Shown: positions 53,815-62,162 of the stretch, one piece after another | Position numbering within the stretch: position 1 is the stretch's first letter | Layout of the letters: every line of letters starts with the position of its first letter | Assembly (NCBI GenBank): GCA_910584915.1 | Contig: CAJUDM010000001.1 | Location: 353,733 to 417,732 of the forward strand | Direction: 5' to 3' | DNA: 64,000 nt | Origin: an uncultured Lachnospiraceae bacterium | GTDB lineage: Bacteria > Bacillota > Clostridia > Lachnospirales > Lachnospiraceae | Notes under the pieces: generated by a model | The model's database searches: none | What the model was told of the DNA's origin: nothing | The model's input: only the letters and a program-made list of their open reading frames with translations | Program-made: the position numbers and the translations under genes

Positions 53815-54649
53815 AAAAAAGAAACAGTTATTGCTGGATGCAGGTTCTTACGCGGTGTTAGGTTTTCTCTCACTTATGGTCATTTTACCGCTGATATGGA
53901 TGTTCCTGACAGCCGTAAAGAGCATGGAGGAGATTACGTTGTCCAGGGGACTGGATGTCCTTCCGAAAATTTTTTCATTGGAAAATTTTATAAAGATCTG
54001 GGACAGCTATCCAATGGTGACTTACTTTAAGAACAGTCTGATCACCGTAGGCAGCTCTACCATATTGGTAATCGTCTGCGCATCTCTCTGTGGCTACGGA
54101 CTTTCACGCTTTGAGTTTAAAGGAAAAGCATCCTTTCTCGGTTTTCTGCTGGTGACACAAATGTTCCCGGCGGTAATGAAGATTGTCCCCTATTATAAAA
54201 TTCTGAGCATGTTTGACCTGATCAATACAAGAACCGGTCTGGCTGTGGTCTATACATCCTTCTGCATACCGTTCTGTACATGGCTGATGTACGGATATTT
54301 CAGAGGAATACCCACAGGACTGGATGAAGCAGCCAGAATTGACGGCTGCGGGTGGCTCAGAAGTTTCTGGGAGATCGTGCTCCCGTTGGCAAGATCAGGA
54401 ATTATCGCAACGACGATCTATGCTTTTCTTCAGAACTGGAACGAGTATATGTTTGCGTCGGTTCTGATGACCAGAGATGCGAATAAGACATTGACCATAG
54501 GTATTGCTCAGATGGGAGATGCCTACAACATTTTATGGAATGATCTGATGTGTGCATCCATTTTGGCAAGCATCCCTACCCTGCTGATCTTTCTATTCCT
54601 TCAGAAGCAGCTGATAAGCGGGATGACATCAGGGGCGGTAAAAGAATAG
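53807..54649 (+). CDS. ABC transporter permease, MalG type
   Basis: A 280-residue membrane subunit with six helices and the EAA loop GLDEAARIDGCGWLRSF. The start is GTG, ten bases after an AGGAGG that sits inside the preceding gene, so the two permeases are translated together. It ends with GMTSGAVKE, typical of the family. The transporter would import the sugar acid that the enolase-superfamily enzyme dehydrates. Confidence 0.92.
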   Translation: MSKKKKQLLLDAGSYAVLGFLSLMVILPLIWMFLTAVKSMEEITLSRGLDVLPKIFSLENFIKIWDSYPMVTYFKNSLITVGSSTILVIVCASLCGYGLSRFEFKGKASFLGFLLVTQMFPAVMKIVPYYKILSMFDLINTRTGLAVVYTSFCIPFCTWLMYGYFRGIPTGLDEAARIDGCGWLRSFWEIVLPLARSGIIATTIYAFLQNWNEYMFASVLMTRDANKTLTIGIAQMGDAYNILWNDLMCASILASIPTLLIFLFLQKQLISGMTSGAVKE

Positions 54650-54724
54650 AGATCTGTCTGTGAAAGTATAAAACAGAAAGAAAAATATAAACAAATAGCA
54701 TACTATCACCAGGAGGAAACAACC

Positions 54725-55621
54725 ATGAAAGAATCCATTCACAAATATTTTCAGGTAGGGACCATACGCTGGATGTCCTTTCCCAGGCTGGGTGTTCTGG
54801 AGTCCATCAAACGCATCGCTTCAGATGACTATTTCGATGCGATCGAGATAACCAGATGCAAAGACGATGAAGAGAGAGAAGCTGTAAAGAAACTTCTGCA
54901 GCAGTCACATCTGAAAGTCTGCTATGGCGCACAGCCAAGGCTGCTCGGTCCGGGACTGAACCCCAATGATATCGATGAAGAAGGCCGAAAGGCCGCAGAG
55001 GCGACTCTGATGGAAGCGATCGATGAAGCTGAATATCTGGGCGCAAAAGGCATCGCTTTCCTTGCCGGCAAATGGGCGGAACCCACAAAGGATCAGGCAT
55101 ATGCACAGCTTTTAAAAACCACCCGCAATCTCTGCAGTTACGCATCCGCCAAAGGCATGATGGTAGAACTGGAGGTCTTTGACTACGACATGGACAAAGC
55201 CGCTCTGATCGGTCCTGCGCCTTACGCGGCAAAATTTGCGGCTGATATGAGAAGCACTCATGATAATTTCGGTCTGTTGGTCGATCTCTCCCACTTTCCG
55301 ACCACTTATGAGACTTCCCGGTTTGTAATACGCACTCTGCGCCCCTATATTACCCATCTTCATTTCGGCAATGCCGTAGTAAAACAGGGCTGTGAAGCGT
55401 ACGGAGACAAGCATCCCCGTTTCGGCTATCCGAACAGTGCCAATGACACTGCGGAATTAGTTGACTATCTGACAGTTCTGAAACAGGAAGGTTTCTTCTG
55501 CGCGGAAGATCCCATGGTTCTTTCCATGGAAGTAACATTGGCGGGGGATGAAGATGAGGAGATCGTTCTGGCAAATACCAAAAGAGTGCTGAACAGGGCA
55601 TGGGCATTAGTGGAAGACTGA
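54725..55621 (+). CDS. Sugar-phosphate isomerase/epimerase-like TIM-barrel enzyme
   Basis: A 298-residue xylose-isomerase-like (AP_endonuc_2) protein. Metal-site residues: Glu in MVELEVFDYD, Asp in LLVDLSHFP, His in ITHLHFGN and Glu in LSMEVT. In this operon hydroxypyruvate isomerase activity (tartronate semialdehyde to hydroxypyruvate) would connect the aldolase to the reductase that follows; an epimerase acting on the sugar acid is an alternative. AGGAGG lies before the ATG. Third-position GC seems higher than in the genes before it. Confidence 0.85.
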   Translation: MKESIHKYFQVGTIRWMSFPRLGVLESIKRIASDDYFDAIEITRCKDDEEREAVKKLLQQSHLKVCYGAQPRLLGPGLNPNDIDEEGRKAAEATLMEAIDEAEYLGAKGIAFLAGKWAEPTKDQAYAQLLKTTRNLCSYASAKGMMVELEVFDYDMDKAALIGPAPYAAKFAADMRSTHDNFGLLVDLSHFPTTYETSRFVIRTLRPYITHLHFGNAVVKQGCEAYGDKHPRFGYPNSANDTAELVDYLTVLKQEGFFCAEDPMVLSMEVTLAGDEDEEIVLANTKRVLNRAWALVED

Positions 55622-55676
55622 TATAGATTCAAAATTTATAATAAAAACATGAAATAAGCAGAAGGAGCGAAAGACC

Positions 55677-56642
55677 ATGAAAATTGTAGTGTTGGACGGC
55701 TATACGGAAAATCCCGGCGATCTGAGCTGGAGCGAACTGGAAAAACTCGGGGAGGTGACAGTGTACGACAGAACATCTTATGTACATTCCCCTATTATTG
55801 CGGAGAGGATCGGTGATGCGGAAATCGTTATCACCAACAAAACTCCCATCACTAAAGAAACCATTGACAAATGTCCAGGCATCAAATTGATCGCCTTTCT
55901 TGCCACCGGATATAACGTGGCAGATTACGAATACGCAAAGCAGAAAGGAATCCCTGTTGTGAATGTACCGACCTACGGAACCCAGATCGTCGGTCAGTAT
56001 GCCGTAGGGCTTCTCCTGGAAATCTGCTCTCATTACGGCTATCATGACCAGACCGTAAAGGAAGGCAGATGGGAAAATAATGTGGACTGGTGCTACTGGG
56101 ATTATCCGATGATCGAATTATACGGAAAGACTGCTGGCATTATAGGCCTTGGCAGGATCGGGCAGGCAACCGCCAGAATTTTAAATGCCATGGACATGAA
56201 AGTTCTCGCCTACGATGCATATCCCAGTGAATCCGGTAAAAAACTGGCAGAATACGTTGAACTCGATGAGCTTCTGGCAGAATCTGATGTGATCTTCCTG
56301 CACTGTCCTCTCTTTCCTGCAACAGAAAAGATCATCAACAGAGATAATATCGCTAAAATGAAAGACGGAGTCATCCTGATCAACAACAGCCGCGGCCAGC
56401 TGGTTGCAGAACAGGATCTCGCAGATGCGTTAAACAGCGGCAAAGTATACGCTGCAGGGCTCGATGTAGTCTCAACGGAACCGATCAAAGGCGACAATCC
56501 GTTATTAACTGCCAAAAACTGCCTGATTACTCCGCATATCTCCTGGGCGGCACAGGCCTCCCGCCAGAGAATTATGGATATCACTGTTGCAAATATCAAA
56601 GCCTTCCTTGCCGGTGAGGCTGTAAATGTAGTAAACAGATAA
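55677..56642 (+). CDS. D-2-hydroxyacid dehydrogenase, hydroxypyruvate reductase-like
   Basis: A 321-residue NAD(P)-dependent dehydrogenase. The Rossmann motif is IIGLGRIGQAT near residue 150. Catalytic Arg is in NNSRGQL, Glu in VVSTEPI and His in TPHISWAA. It is closest in pattern to glycerate dehydrogenase (hydroxypyruvate reductase), making D-glycerate from hydroxypyruvate, which fits the glycerate kinase gene next in line. AAGGAG lies 9 nt before the ATG. Confidence 0.9.
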   Translation: MKIVVLDGYTENPGDLSWSELEKLGEVTVYDRTSYVHSPIIAERIGDAEIVITNKTPITKETIDKCPGIKLIAFLATGYNVADYEYAKQKGIPVVNVPTYGTQIVGQYAVGLLLEICSHYGYHDQTVKEGRWENNVDWCYWDYPMIELYGKTAGIIGLGRIGQATARILNAMDMKVLAYDAYPSESGKKLAEYVELDELLAESDVIFLHCPLFPATEKIINRDNIAKMKDGVILINNSRGQLVAEQDLADALNSGKVYAAGLDVVSTEPIKGDNPLLTAKNCLITPHISWAAQASRQRIMDITVANIKAFLAGEAVNVVNR

Positions 56643-56687
56643 GTTTTTTGGCCGGCAGGATTTTTTATCCTCCGGGCAATGCCCAAC

Positions 56688-56851
56688 TATGATATAATAA
56701 CCGCAGGAGAAAAACAAGCGGCTGCGAAGCAGTCATTTGTTTTTCTGCGGTTATTAACGAGCAAACGTCCGATGAAATCGGACATAGAGCGCGAATGCGC
56801 GGGTTTGCGAGTTTATGATATAATAACCGCAGAAGAAAAACAAGCGACTGC
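56688..56851. repeat. Composite structured repeat between dehydrogenase and glycerate kinase
   Basis: Two 38-bp direct repeats (56688-56725 and 56814-56851, two mismatches), each containing GATATAATAACCGCAG, flank a structured centre. The first copy pairs with a later segment (ATAACCGCAG with CTGCGGTTAT at 56745-56754). The centre (56759-56808) is closed by GCAAAC/GTTTGC and contains hairpins GTCCGAT-GAA-ATCGGAC and GCGC-GAAT-GCGC. It contains TATAAT boxes and may supply a promoter for the kinase gene. It interrupts an otherwise tight operon. Confidence 0.75.
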
Positions 56852-56872
56852 CGGAAAGGAGAAGTACCGCCC

Positions 56873-58015
56873 ATGAAAACAGTAATAGCCATCGATTCTT
56901 TCAAAGGATCCCTAAGTTCCATGGAAGCCGGAAAGGCTGTCAAAAAAGGAATCTTAAATGTCCTTCCTGATACGGAAGTCGTAATAAAACCGCTGGCGGA
57001 CGGCGGAGAAGGGACAACGGAAGCTCTCGCGGAAGGTCTCGGAGGAGAGATGGTCCGGATCAGTGTCCACGGTCCCCTGGAATCGTCTGTGGAGGCGCAA
57101 TACTGCATCATCCGCGAGACAAATACTGCGATCATGGAGATGGCGGCAGCTGCAGGCATCATCCTTGCCGGAAAGGACAGACGGCCTCTGGATGCGACGA
57201 CCTACGGCGTCGGCGAAATGATAGCCGATGCCGTGAAACAGGGCTGCCGGAATTTCATCATTGGCATCGGCGGCAGCGCGACCAACGATGGCGGCATCGG
57301 CATGCTCAGTGCACTGGGCTTCGAGTTTCTGGACAAAGACGGAAAGTCCGTGGGCATAAACGCCCGTTCCCTGCAGGATATCGCTTCCGTGCGGATGGAT
57401 CACATTCTGCCGGAATTGAAGGAATGCAGCTTCAGGATCGCGTGCGATGTGACAAATCCGCTCTGCGGGCCAGACGGCGCAACTTATATATACGGTCCAC
57501 AGAAAGGTGTGACGGAAGAAATGAAAGTCCGGCTGGACCGCGCTATGGAACACTATGCGCATGTCACTGCGCTCTGCACCAAAACCGATTACAAAAACCA
57601 TAAGGGCGCAGGAGCAGCCGGAGGCCTCGGTTTTGCCTTTTTAAGCTACCTGCATGCCGATCTGCAGCCGGGGATCCGGCTTGTCATGGACGCCGTAAAC
57701 ATGGAGGACGCCATGGGAGGCGCCGATCTTGTCTTCACCGGCGAGGGGCGCCTGGATCATCAGTCGGCAATGGGGAAAGCGGTGACTGGCGTCGCAAAAC
57801 TGGCAAAAAAACACGGCGCGACAGTGATAGCCCTTGCCGGGGCGGTCACAGACGGCGCCGAAATATGCAATCATCACGGCATCGATGCCTTTTTTCCGAT
57901 CCTTCGCCGGGTCGTCACTCTGGATGAAGCGATGAACCCAGAAACAGCAGGGCAGAATCTGACAAAAACCACCGAACAGATCATCCGCCTGATAGCGGTC
58001 CGTAAAACAGATTAA
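56873..58015 (+). CDS. garK: Glycerate kinase
   Basis: A 380-residue kinase of the GarK/GlxK family (PF02595), phosphorylating D-glycerate (usually to 2-phosphoglycerate). Motifs: AIDSFKGSLSS at the N-terminus, KPLADGGEGT, IGIGGSATNDGGIGML and VFTGEGRLDHQSAMGK. AGGAG lies 11 nt before the ATG. It completes the route from the sugar acid through hydroxypyruvate and glycerate to glycolysis. It ends head to tail with the AEC transporter gene, sharing four bases. Base composition is GC-richer than in the start of the operon. Confidence 0.93.
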   Translation: MKTVIAIDSFKGSLSSMEAGKAVKKGILNVLPDTEVVIKPLADGGEGTTEALAEGLGGEMVRISVHGPLESSVEAQYCIIRETNTAIMEMAAAAGIILAGKDRRPLDATTYGVGEMIADAVKQGCRNFIIGIGGSATNDGGIGMLSALGFEFLDKDGKSVGINARSLQDIASVRMDHILPELKECSFRIACDVTNPLCGPDGATYIYGPQKGVTEEMKVRLDRAMEHYAHVTALCTKTDYKNHKGAGAAGGLGFAFLSYLHADLQPGIRLVMDAVNMEDAMGGADLVFTGEGRLDHQSAMGKAVTGVAKLAKKHGATVIALAGAVTDGAEICNHHGIDAFFPILRRVVTLDEAMNPETAGQNLTKTTEQIIRLIAVRKTD

Positions 58016-58962
58016 AATGTCAGAAATGCAGACACGATAGGGATCGTTATAACTGACATGAGTGTCGTTAAAATGATCCCCTTTGTGCACTCCATCTCAT
58101 CCGCGCCGCTCTCTGTCGCCAGCATCACCACGATGGAGCCCACCGGCATCGCCAGCATCAGTACAAACACTCCTTCCACCATCGCCGGCCAGGGCACAAG
58201 CCGCAGCAGAAGCGCCGCGCAGATCGGGATGAACAGCAACTTGACCGCCATAAATGCATACGCCCTTTTGTCCAGGAAAAATTCAAGCCTGCCTCCCTGT
58301 GCCACGGAGGCGCCGATGAGCATCATGGAAACCGGCACTGCCGCGTTTCCGACATACTCAAAAAATGTGCACACGCTCTCCGGCATATTGACACCGGAAA
58401 GGAAAATGACTACCGTTGCCACGCAGGCAACAACACCCGGGTTGATCAGCTTTTTCCACTGTCCGCCTTTTTTCGTCTCCGTCTCTTCCCCTTTTTCCGT
58501 CAGGCTGCTCTTCGCCGCCAGCTGAAAGCCATAAGTGTAGAGGAGCAGGTTGTATCCCATATTGTAAAAGACGATCAGCAGCATTGATTCCTTCCCGAAA
58601 ATATTGGAGATCACCGGAATCCCCATAAATCCCACATTGGAAAAGATCAGCATCAGCTTGTAGAGGTTATAATGCTCTTTCTTCGCCCGGATCAGCTTTG
58701 CCACCGGACCGCTGAGCAGGATCAGCACTGCGTAATACGCCACGACAAGGACTAACGTCTGAAAGAGCATACTGCCCGCCAGCCCCGACTCGCTGCCCAG
58801 CACACCGTTGATCATCAGGCAGGGATTCAACACATTGATCACGATCTTCGACATCCTGCTGCAGGCATTTCCGTCCAGCCATTTTATCCGGAACACCACA
58901 TAACCCACCAGCATCATGGACAGCAGCACAAGCATCTGTTGTATCACTACAAATACGTTCAT
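58012..58962 (-). CDS. AEC-family transporter
   Basis: A 316-residue membrane protein with about ten helices in two halves, of the auxin efflux carrier (PF03547) family of organic-anion permeases. SNVGFMGIPVISNIFG and PVSMMLIGASVAQGG are the family's conserved regions, and AMPVGSIVVMLATESGAD lies in the second half. GAGGGG lies before the ATG. It converges with the glycerate kinase gene. In bacteria such proteins carry malate, malonate or similar acids; the substrate here is unknown. Confidence 0.88.
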   Translation of the reverse strand: MNVFVVIQQMLVLLSMMLVGYVVFRIKWLDGNACSRMSKIVINVLNPCLMINGVLGSESGLAGSMLFQTLVLVVAYYAVLILLSGPVAKLIRAKKEHYNLYKLMLIFSNVGFMGIPVISNIFGKESMLLIVFYNMGYNLLLYTYGFQLAAKSSLTEKGEETETKKGGQWKKLINPGVVACVATVVIFLSGVNMPESVCTFFEYVGNAAVPVSMMLIGASVAQGGRLEFFLDKRAYAFMAVKLLFIPICAALLLRLVPWPAMVEGVFVLMLAMPVGSIVVMLATESGADEMECTKGIILTTLMSVITIPIVSAFLTF

Positions 58963-59060
58963 TCCATTTCCCCTCTTTCGATCTGTTGTCTCCGGGCGGG
59001 TATCTTATGCCGCCCCACAGACATCCTTCACATTTATCTCATATTTTCCGGCAAAGTTCA

Positions 59061-59090
59061 AGGGTGCACAAGAATGTCCCCATGCACCCT
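59061..59090 (-). terminator. Weak hairpin after the DUF975 gene
   Basis: AGGGTGCA (59061-59068) pairs with TGCACCCT (59083-59090). The minus-strand 3' flank lacks a U tract, so termination by it alone is doubtful. Confidence 0.45.
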
Positions 59091-59112
59091 CCACGCATCA
59101 GATCAATTTTCT

Positions 59113-59742
59113 CTACATCTGATAATAATTATTCGCAAAGTCTCCGTTCGTATTCATGTTCGGTTCCACCGGCGTTGAGATCGCCAGATGGAAGTTGGCG
59201 AACGTTGCTCCCATATAAGGCCCTACATAAAGGATCACCAGCCCGCAGGTAATACCGCAGAGAAGCATCCACGGAATGAAGGACAGATACAGCACAAAAT
59301 AATCCATTTTATGTCCGTCCATCATATCAATGCTCTCATCCAGCGCCTCCTTGGCAGTCATCTCCGGATGTTCCGCCAGAATATAGAACGCCTGGGAATA
59401 GCTGATCGCCTTGATGATCCCCGGCACGACAAAGAGCAGGCTCCACAGAAACGTAAAGATGGATATCAGAAGCGACAGCACTAACGCATCCGCAAAACGC
59501 TGAAATCCGCTGAACAGTATATTCACATCCGGGCTGAACCCTCTTGTAAGATTTAAATAGATATATGCTGTACCGAGCGTCAGAGGCCCTGATATGCACA
59601 GCGATGCGATTGCCCCCACCCAGGGAATAAGCCCGCACGCCGCCCCCAGTCCGCTCACAATGATCATACAGACGATCAGCATCCCCATGTTCCCGCTGAT
59701 ATCGCTTTTCGCCCGCATCTTTAAATCCGCTCTGTTAATCAT
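59113..59742 (-). CDS. DUF975 membrane protein
   Basis: A 209-residue protein starting MINRADLKMRAKSDISGN, the characteristic DUF975 N-terminus, followed by five or six membrane segments with the conserved RGFSPDVNILFSGF, the FVVPGIIKAISYSQAFYIL region and ALDESIDMMDGHKMDYF. Function unknown. Its start overlaps the end of the C39-peptidase-like gene by 8 bases, indicating coupling. Confidence 0.88.
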   Translation of the reverse strand: MINRADLKMRAKSDISGNMGMLIVCMIIVSGLGAACGLIPWVGAIASLCISGPLTLGTAYIYLNLTRGFSPDVNILFSGFQRFADALVLSLLISIFTFLWSLLFVVPGIIKAISYSQAFYILAEHPEMTAKEALDESIDMMDGHKMDYFVLYLSFIPWMLLCGITCGLVILYVGPYMGATFANFHLAISTPVEPNMNTNGDFANNYYQM

Positions 59743-60481
59743 TCTCTGTTTTCTCCTTCCTCTTCAGCGAAACAGCCATCTCATACTGTTCCGCATGGCG
59801 CTTTTCCACCAGTTTCTTCTCATAGGCTATGGTCCCGTGACCATGCCAGGGATCGTTAAAGAAATAGTTTTCTTCATCATAGCCCACGAGCAGCATACAG
59901 TGCTCATTGGAACGCCACTCGAAAATTTCTCCGGTATCCGCTATCACCCACTCGGGACCGGCATAAGTCTCTTTCAGGTCTATGCTCGCCCAGAATATGA
60001 CGGGCATGTCATAATCTATATATTCTTTTAACAGGACATCCGCCGAAACTCCCGTCAGATCCACCGGACTCCATATATCCTGCCATCTTCCGTCCCGCAG
60101 CCCAAACTCTCTTTGGATATCTGTTTCGCACTGCCCGGATACTGCTCCATCTCCCGCCTTTTTCTCCGTCCCCCGTCCCGGCATATACTCCGCCGCACTG
60201 CAGAGTACTCTCTCCAGCGCCTCCCTGATCACCGGCGCGTAGCATCCCATGGACTGATCATCCGACGGATCTCCGACGAATACTTTTCGCGGATCCCCGC
60301 CGTACAGTTTTCCGTCCTTCTCATAGAGCGGCGCTTTTCTCAGAAAATGATCCGCAAACTGCCTCACCGAAATATCAAAGCCCAGATACTGCAGAAGCAT
60401 CACCGCCGAAACGCTCTCACATCCCGTCGGCCACTCCTTAGTCTGGTCAATATAGGGAACTTTTATCAGCTTTTCTGACAT
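59735..60481 (-). CDS. C39-like (Peptidase_C39_2) cysteine peptidase
   Basis: A 248-residue papain-fold protein of the C39_2 (PF13529) group. Catalytic Cys is in WPTGCESVSAVM, His in NEHCMLLVGYD and Asn/Asp in FFNDPWHG. No signal peptide, membrane segment or ABC transporter domain is present, so it is not a bacteriocin exporter. Between the Cys and His lies a 100-residue insert with a charged segment (RGTEKKAGDGAVSGQCE). Substrate and location are unknown. It is coupled to the DUF975 gene downstream. Confidence 0.85.
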   Translation of the reverse strand: MSEKLIKVPYIDQTKEWPTGCESVSAVMLLQYLGFDISVRQFADHFLRKAPLYEKDGKLYGGDPRKVFVGDPSDDQSMGCYAPVIREALERVLCSAAEYMPGRGTEKKAGDGAVSGQCETDIQREFGLRDGRWQDIWSPVDLTGVSADVLLKEYIDYDMPVIFWASIDLKETYAGPEWVIADTGEIFEWRSNEHCMLLVGYDEENYFFNDPWHGHGTIAYEKKLVEKRHAEQYEMAVSLKRKEKTEND

Positions 60482-60553
60482 AATTTTTACAACTCTCTCT
60501 TCCGGTCCTACACAGGCAGTTCTGGCTCTCCGCAGGCAGCTTTTGAGAGGCTG

Positions 60554-62059
60554 TTACGCCGCCTCCTTCTTGTCATAATATTTCTTGATACCAAAAATCG
60601 CTGCCACAAGGATTGCCGCGCTGAGCACCAACGTGATCAGCCAGTTCCTGCAGATCCCGGCAATAATATATCCCACCACACAAACAGCCGCAACCACCAT
60701 CGCATACTGCATCTGCGTCTGCACATGGTTGATATGGTTACTCTGCGCTCCTGACGAAGACATGATCGTCGTATCGGAGATCGGCGATACATGGTCGCCG
60801 CAGACAGCTCCCGCCAGCACCGCCGAAACAGCGATGATCATCATTTTTTCATCCGCTGCCTTGAACATCTCTACAACGATCGGCACAAGGATCGCAAACG
60901 TACCCCAGGACGTTCCCGTGGAGAACGCGAGGAACAGTGCCACTGCAAACATGATCGCCGGGATAAAGATACTGGCTGTCGCGCTCGCTCCCACCGTGCC
61001 GTTCACAAATTCGCCGATGCCGAGGTTATCGCCCATGCCCTTTAGCGTCCACGCGAATGTCAGGATCAGGATCGCCGGAACCATCAGTTTACAGCCCTCC
61101 GCCAGAGAGTTCATAAATTCTCTGAACGTAATGACCTTTCTGGGCAGATATAAGGCCGCCATAAAGATCACCGTCACCGTAGTAGCAAAGATAAGGCTGA
61201 TCTCAGCGTCACAGTTCGCAAAGGCATCCACGACGCCTGTCGCCCCTCCCAGCATGCCTGTGTAGATCATGCCGAATACCGCTGAGGCGATAAGTACCGC
61301 AACAGGCAGCACCAGATCCATCACTCTGCCATTTTTGTTTCCTTCCTCCTCCGCCGCTTCCATATCCTTAAATTCCTCTGCCCCGGAGGTAAACAGGTCG
61401 CCGTTTGCCGCATTCTTCTCATGCTTTTTCATCAGCCCGAAATCCAGATTCAGTCCGATCACCAGGCAAACCATCAGAAGCGTCAAAAGCGCATACAGAT
61501 TGAACGGGATCGTGCTCAGAAACAACTGGAACCCTGTCAGGGAACTGTTCTCAGGTACATAGGAATTCACCGCCGCCGCCCAGCTCGAGATCGGTGCGAT
61601 GATACAGATCGGCGCTGCCGTCGCATCGATAATATAAGCCAGTTTCGCTCTGGAAACCTTATATTTATCCGTTACAGGGCGCATTACCGAGCCCACTGTC
61701 AGACAGTTAAAGTAGTCATCCACAAAAATCAGCACGCCCAGGCCGGTCGTTGCAAAGAGCGCACTCTTCTTTGATTTGATCTTTCCGATCGCCCAGTTTC
61801 CGTAAGCCCTCGAGCCTCCTGACTTCTGCATCAGCACGATGATCATGCCGAGCAGCACATCAAAGATGATGATATTCAGGTTCATGCTCCCCGTCATTGT
61901 CGTAAACAACGTCTCAAACGTACCCCAGGGTTGAAATCCCGCCGTAAACAGCGCCCCCAGAAGTACCCCGACAAACAGGGAGGAATACACCTCCTTCGTT
62001 ATAAACGCCAGTAAGATCGCCACAATGGGCGGTACCAGCGACCACCATGTTCCATACAT
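60554..62059 (-). CDS. NhaC-family Na+/H+ antiporter
   Basis: About 501 residues from the ATG at 62059 (AAGGAGGAG, spacing 6), with eleven or more membrane segments. NhaC/ArsB-type features: FVDDYFNCLTVGSVMRPVTD and ICIIAPISSWAAAVNSYVP in the first half; FSTGTSWGTFAILVPIV and GDHVSPISDTTIMSS in the second. A charged cytoplasmic loop sits between the halves. It may exchange sodium for protons or carry an organic acid/amino acid with sodium. The 100-base gap upstream contains dispersed repeat copy B and a GC-rich hairpin. Confidence 0.92.
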   Translation of the reverse strand: MYGTWWSLVPPIVAILLAFITKEVYSSLFVGVLLGALFTAGFQPWGTFETLFTTMTGSMNLNIIIFDVLLGMIIVLMQKSGGSRAYGNWAIGKIKSKKSALFATTGLGVLIFVDDYFNCLTVGSVMRPVTDKYKVSRAKLAYIIDATAAPICIIAPISSWAAAVNSYVPENSSLTGFQLFLSTIPFNLYALLTLLMVCLVIGLNLDFGLMKKHEKNAANGDLFTSGAEEFKDMEAAEEEGNKNGRVMDLVLPVAVLIASAVFGMIYTGMLGGATGVVDAFANCDAEISLIFATTVTVIFMAALYLPRKVITFREFMNSLAEGCKLMVPAILILTFAWTLKGMGDNLGIGEFVNGTVGASATASIFIPAIMFAVALFLAFSTGTSWGTFAILVPIVVEMFKAADEKMMIIAVSAVLAGAVCGDHVSPISDTTIMSSSGAQSNHINHVQTQMQYAMVVAAVCVVGYIIAGICRNWLITLVLSAAILVAAIFGIKKYYDKKEAA

Positions 62060-62111
62060 TTTTGTCTCCTCCTTAGTATTGGTCCCGCCCCCTCGCGGCG
62101 GATACCTTTTA

Positions 62112-62162
62112 TCAACACCCCGCCGCAGGCGCACCTGCCCGGCTCATCGCCTGCGGGGATCA
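62112..62162 (-). repeat. Dispersed intergenic repeat, copy B
   Basis: On the minus strand it begins within the stop codon of the EAL gene and reads ATCCCCGCAGGCGATGAGCC, then GCCTGCGGCGGGG and TGTTGA. Both blocks match copy A at 6434-6527 in order and orientation. The two GC-rich blocks also pair with each other, so it can act as a strong hairpin after the EAL gene. Confidence 0.55.

Noticed and set aside
59735..60481. Bacteriocin-processing C39 ABC exporter
   Set aside because: Only a soluble papain-fold domain is present; there are no membrane or ATPase domains and no precursor peptide gene nearby.
62060..62111. Riboswitch upstream of the NhaC-type antiporter
   Set aside because: Only a short GC-rich hairpin and the dispersed repeat are visible; the space is too small and no known aptamer pattern is recognisable.
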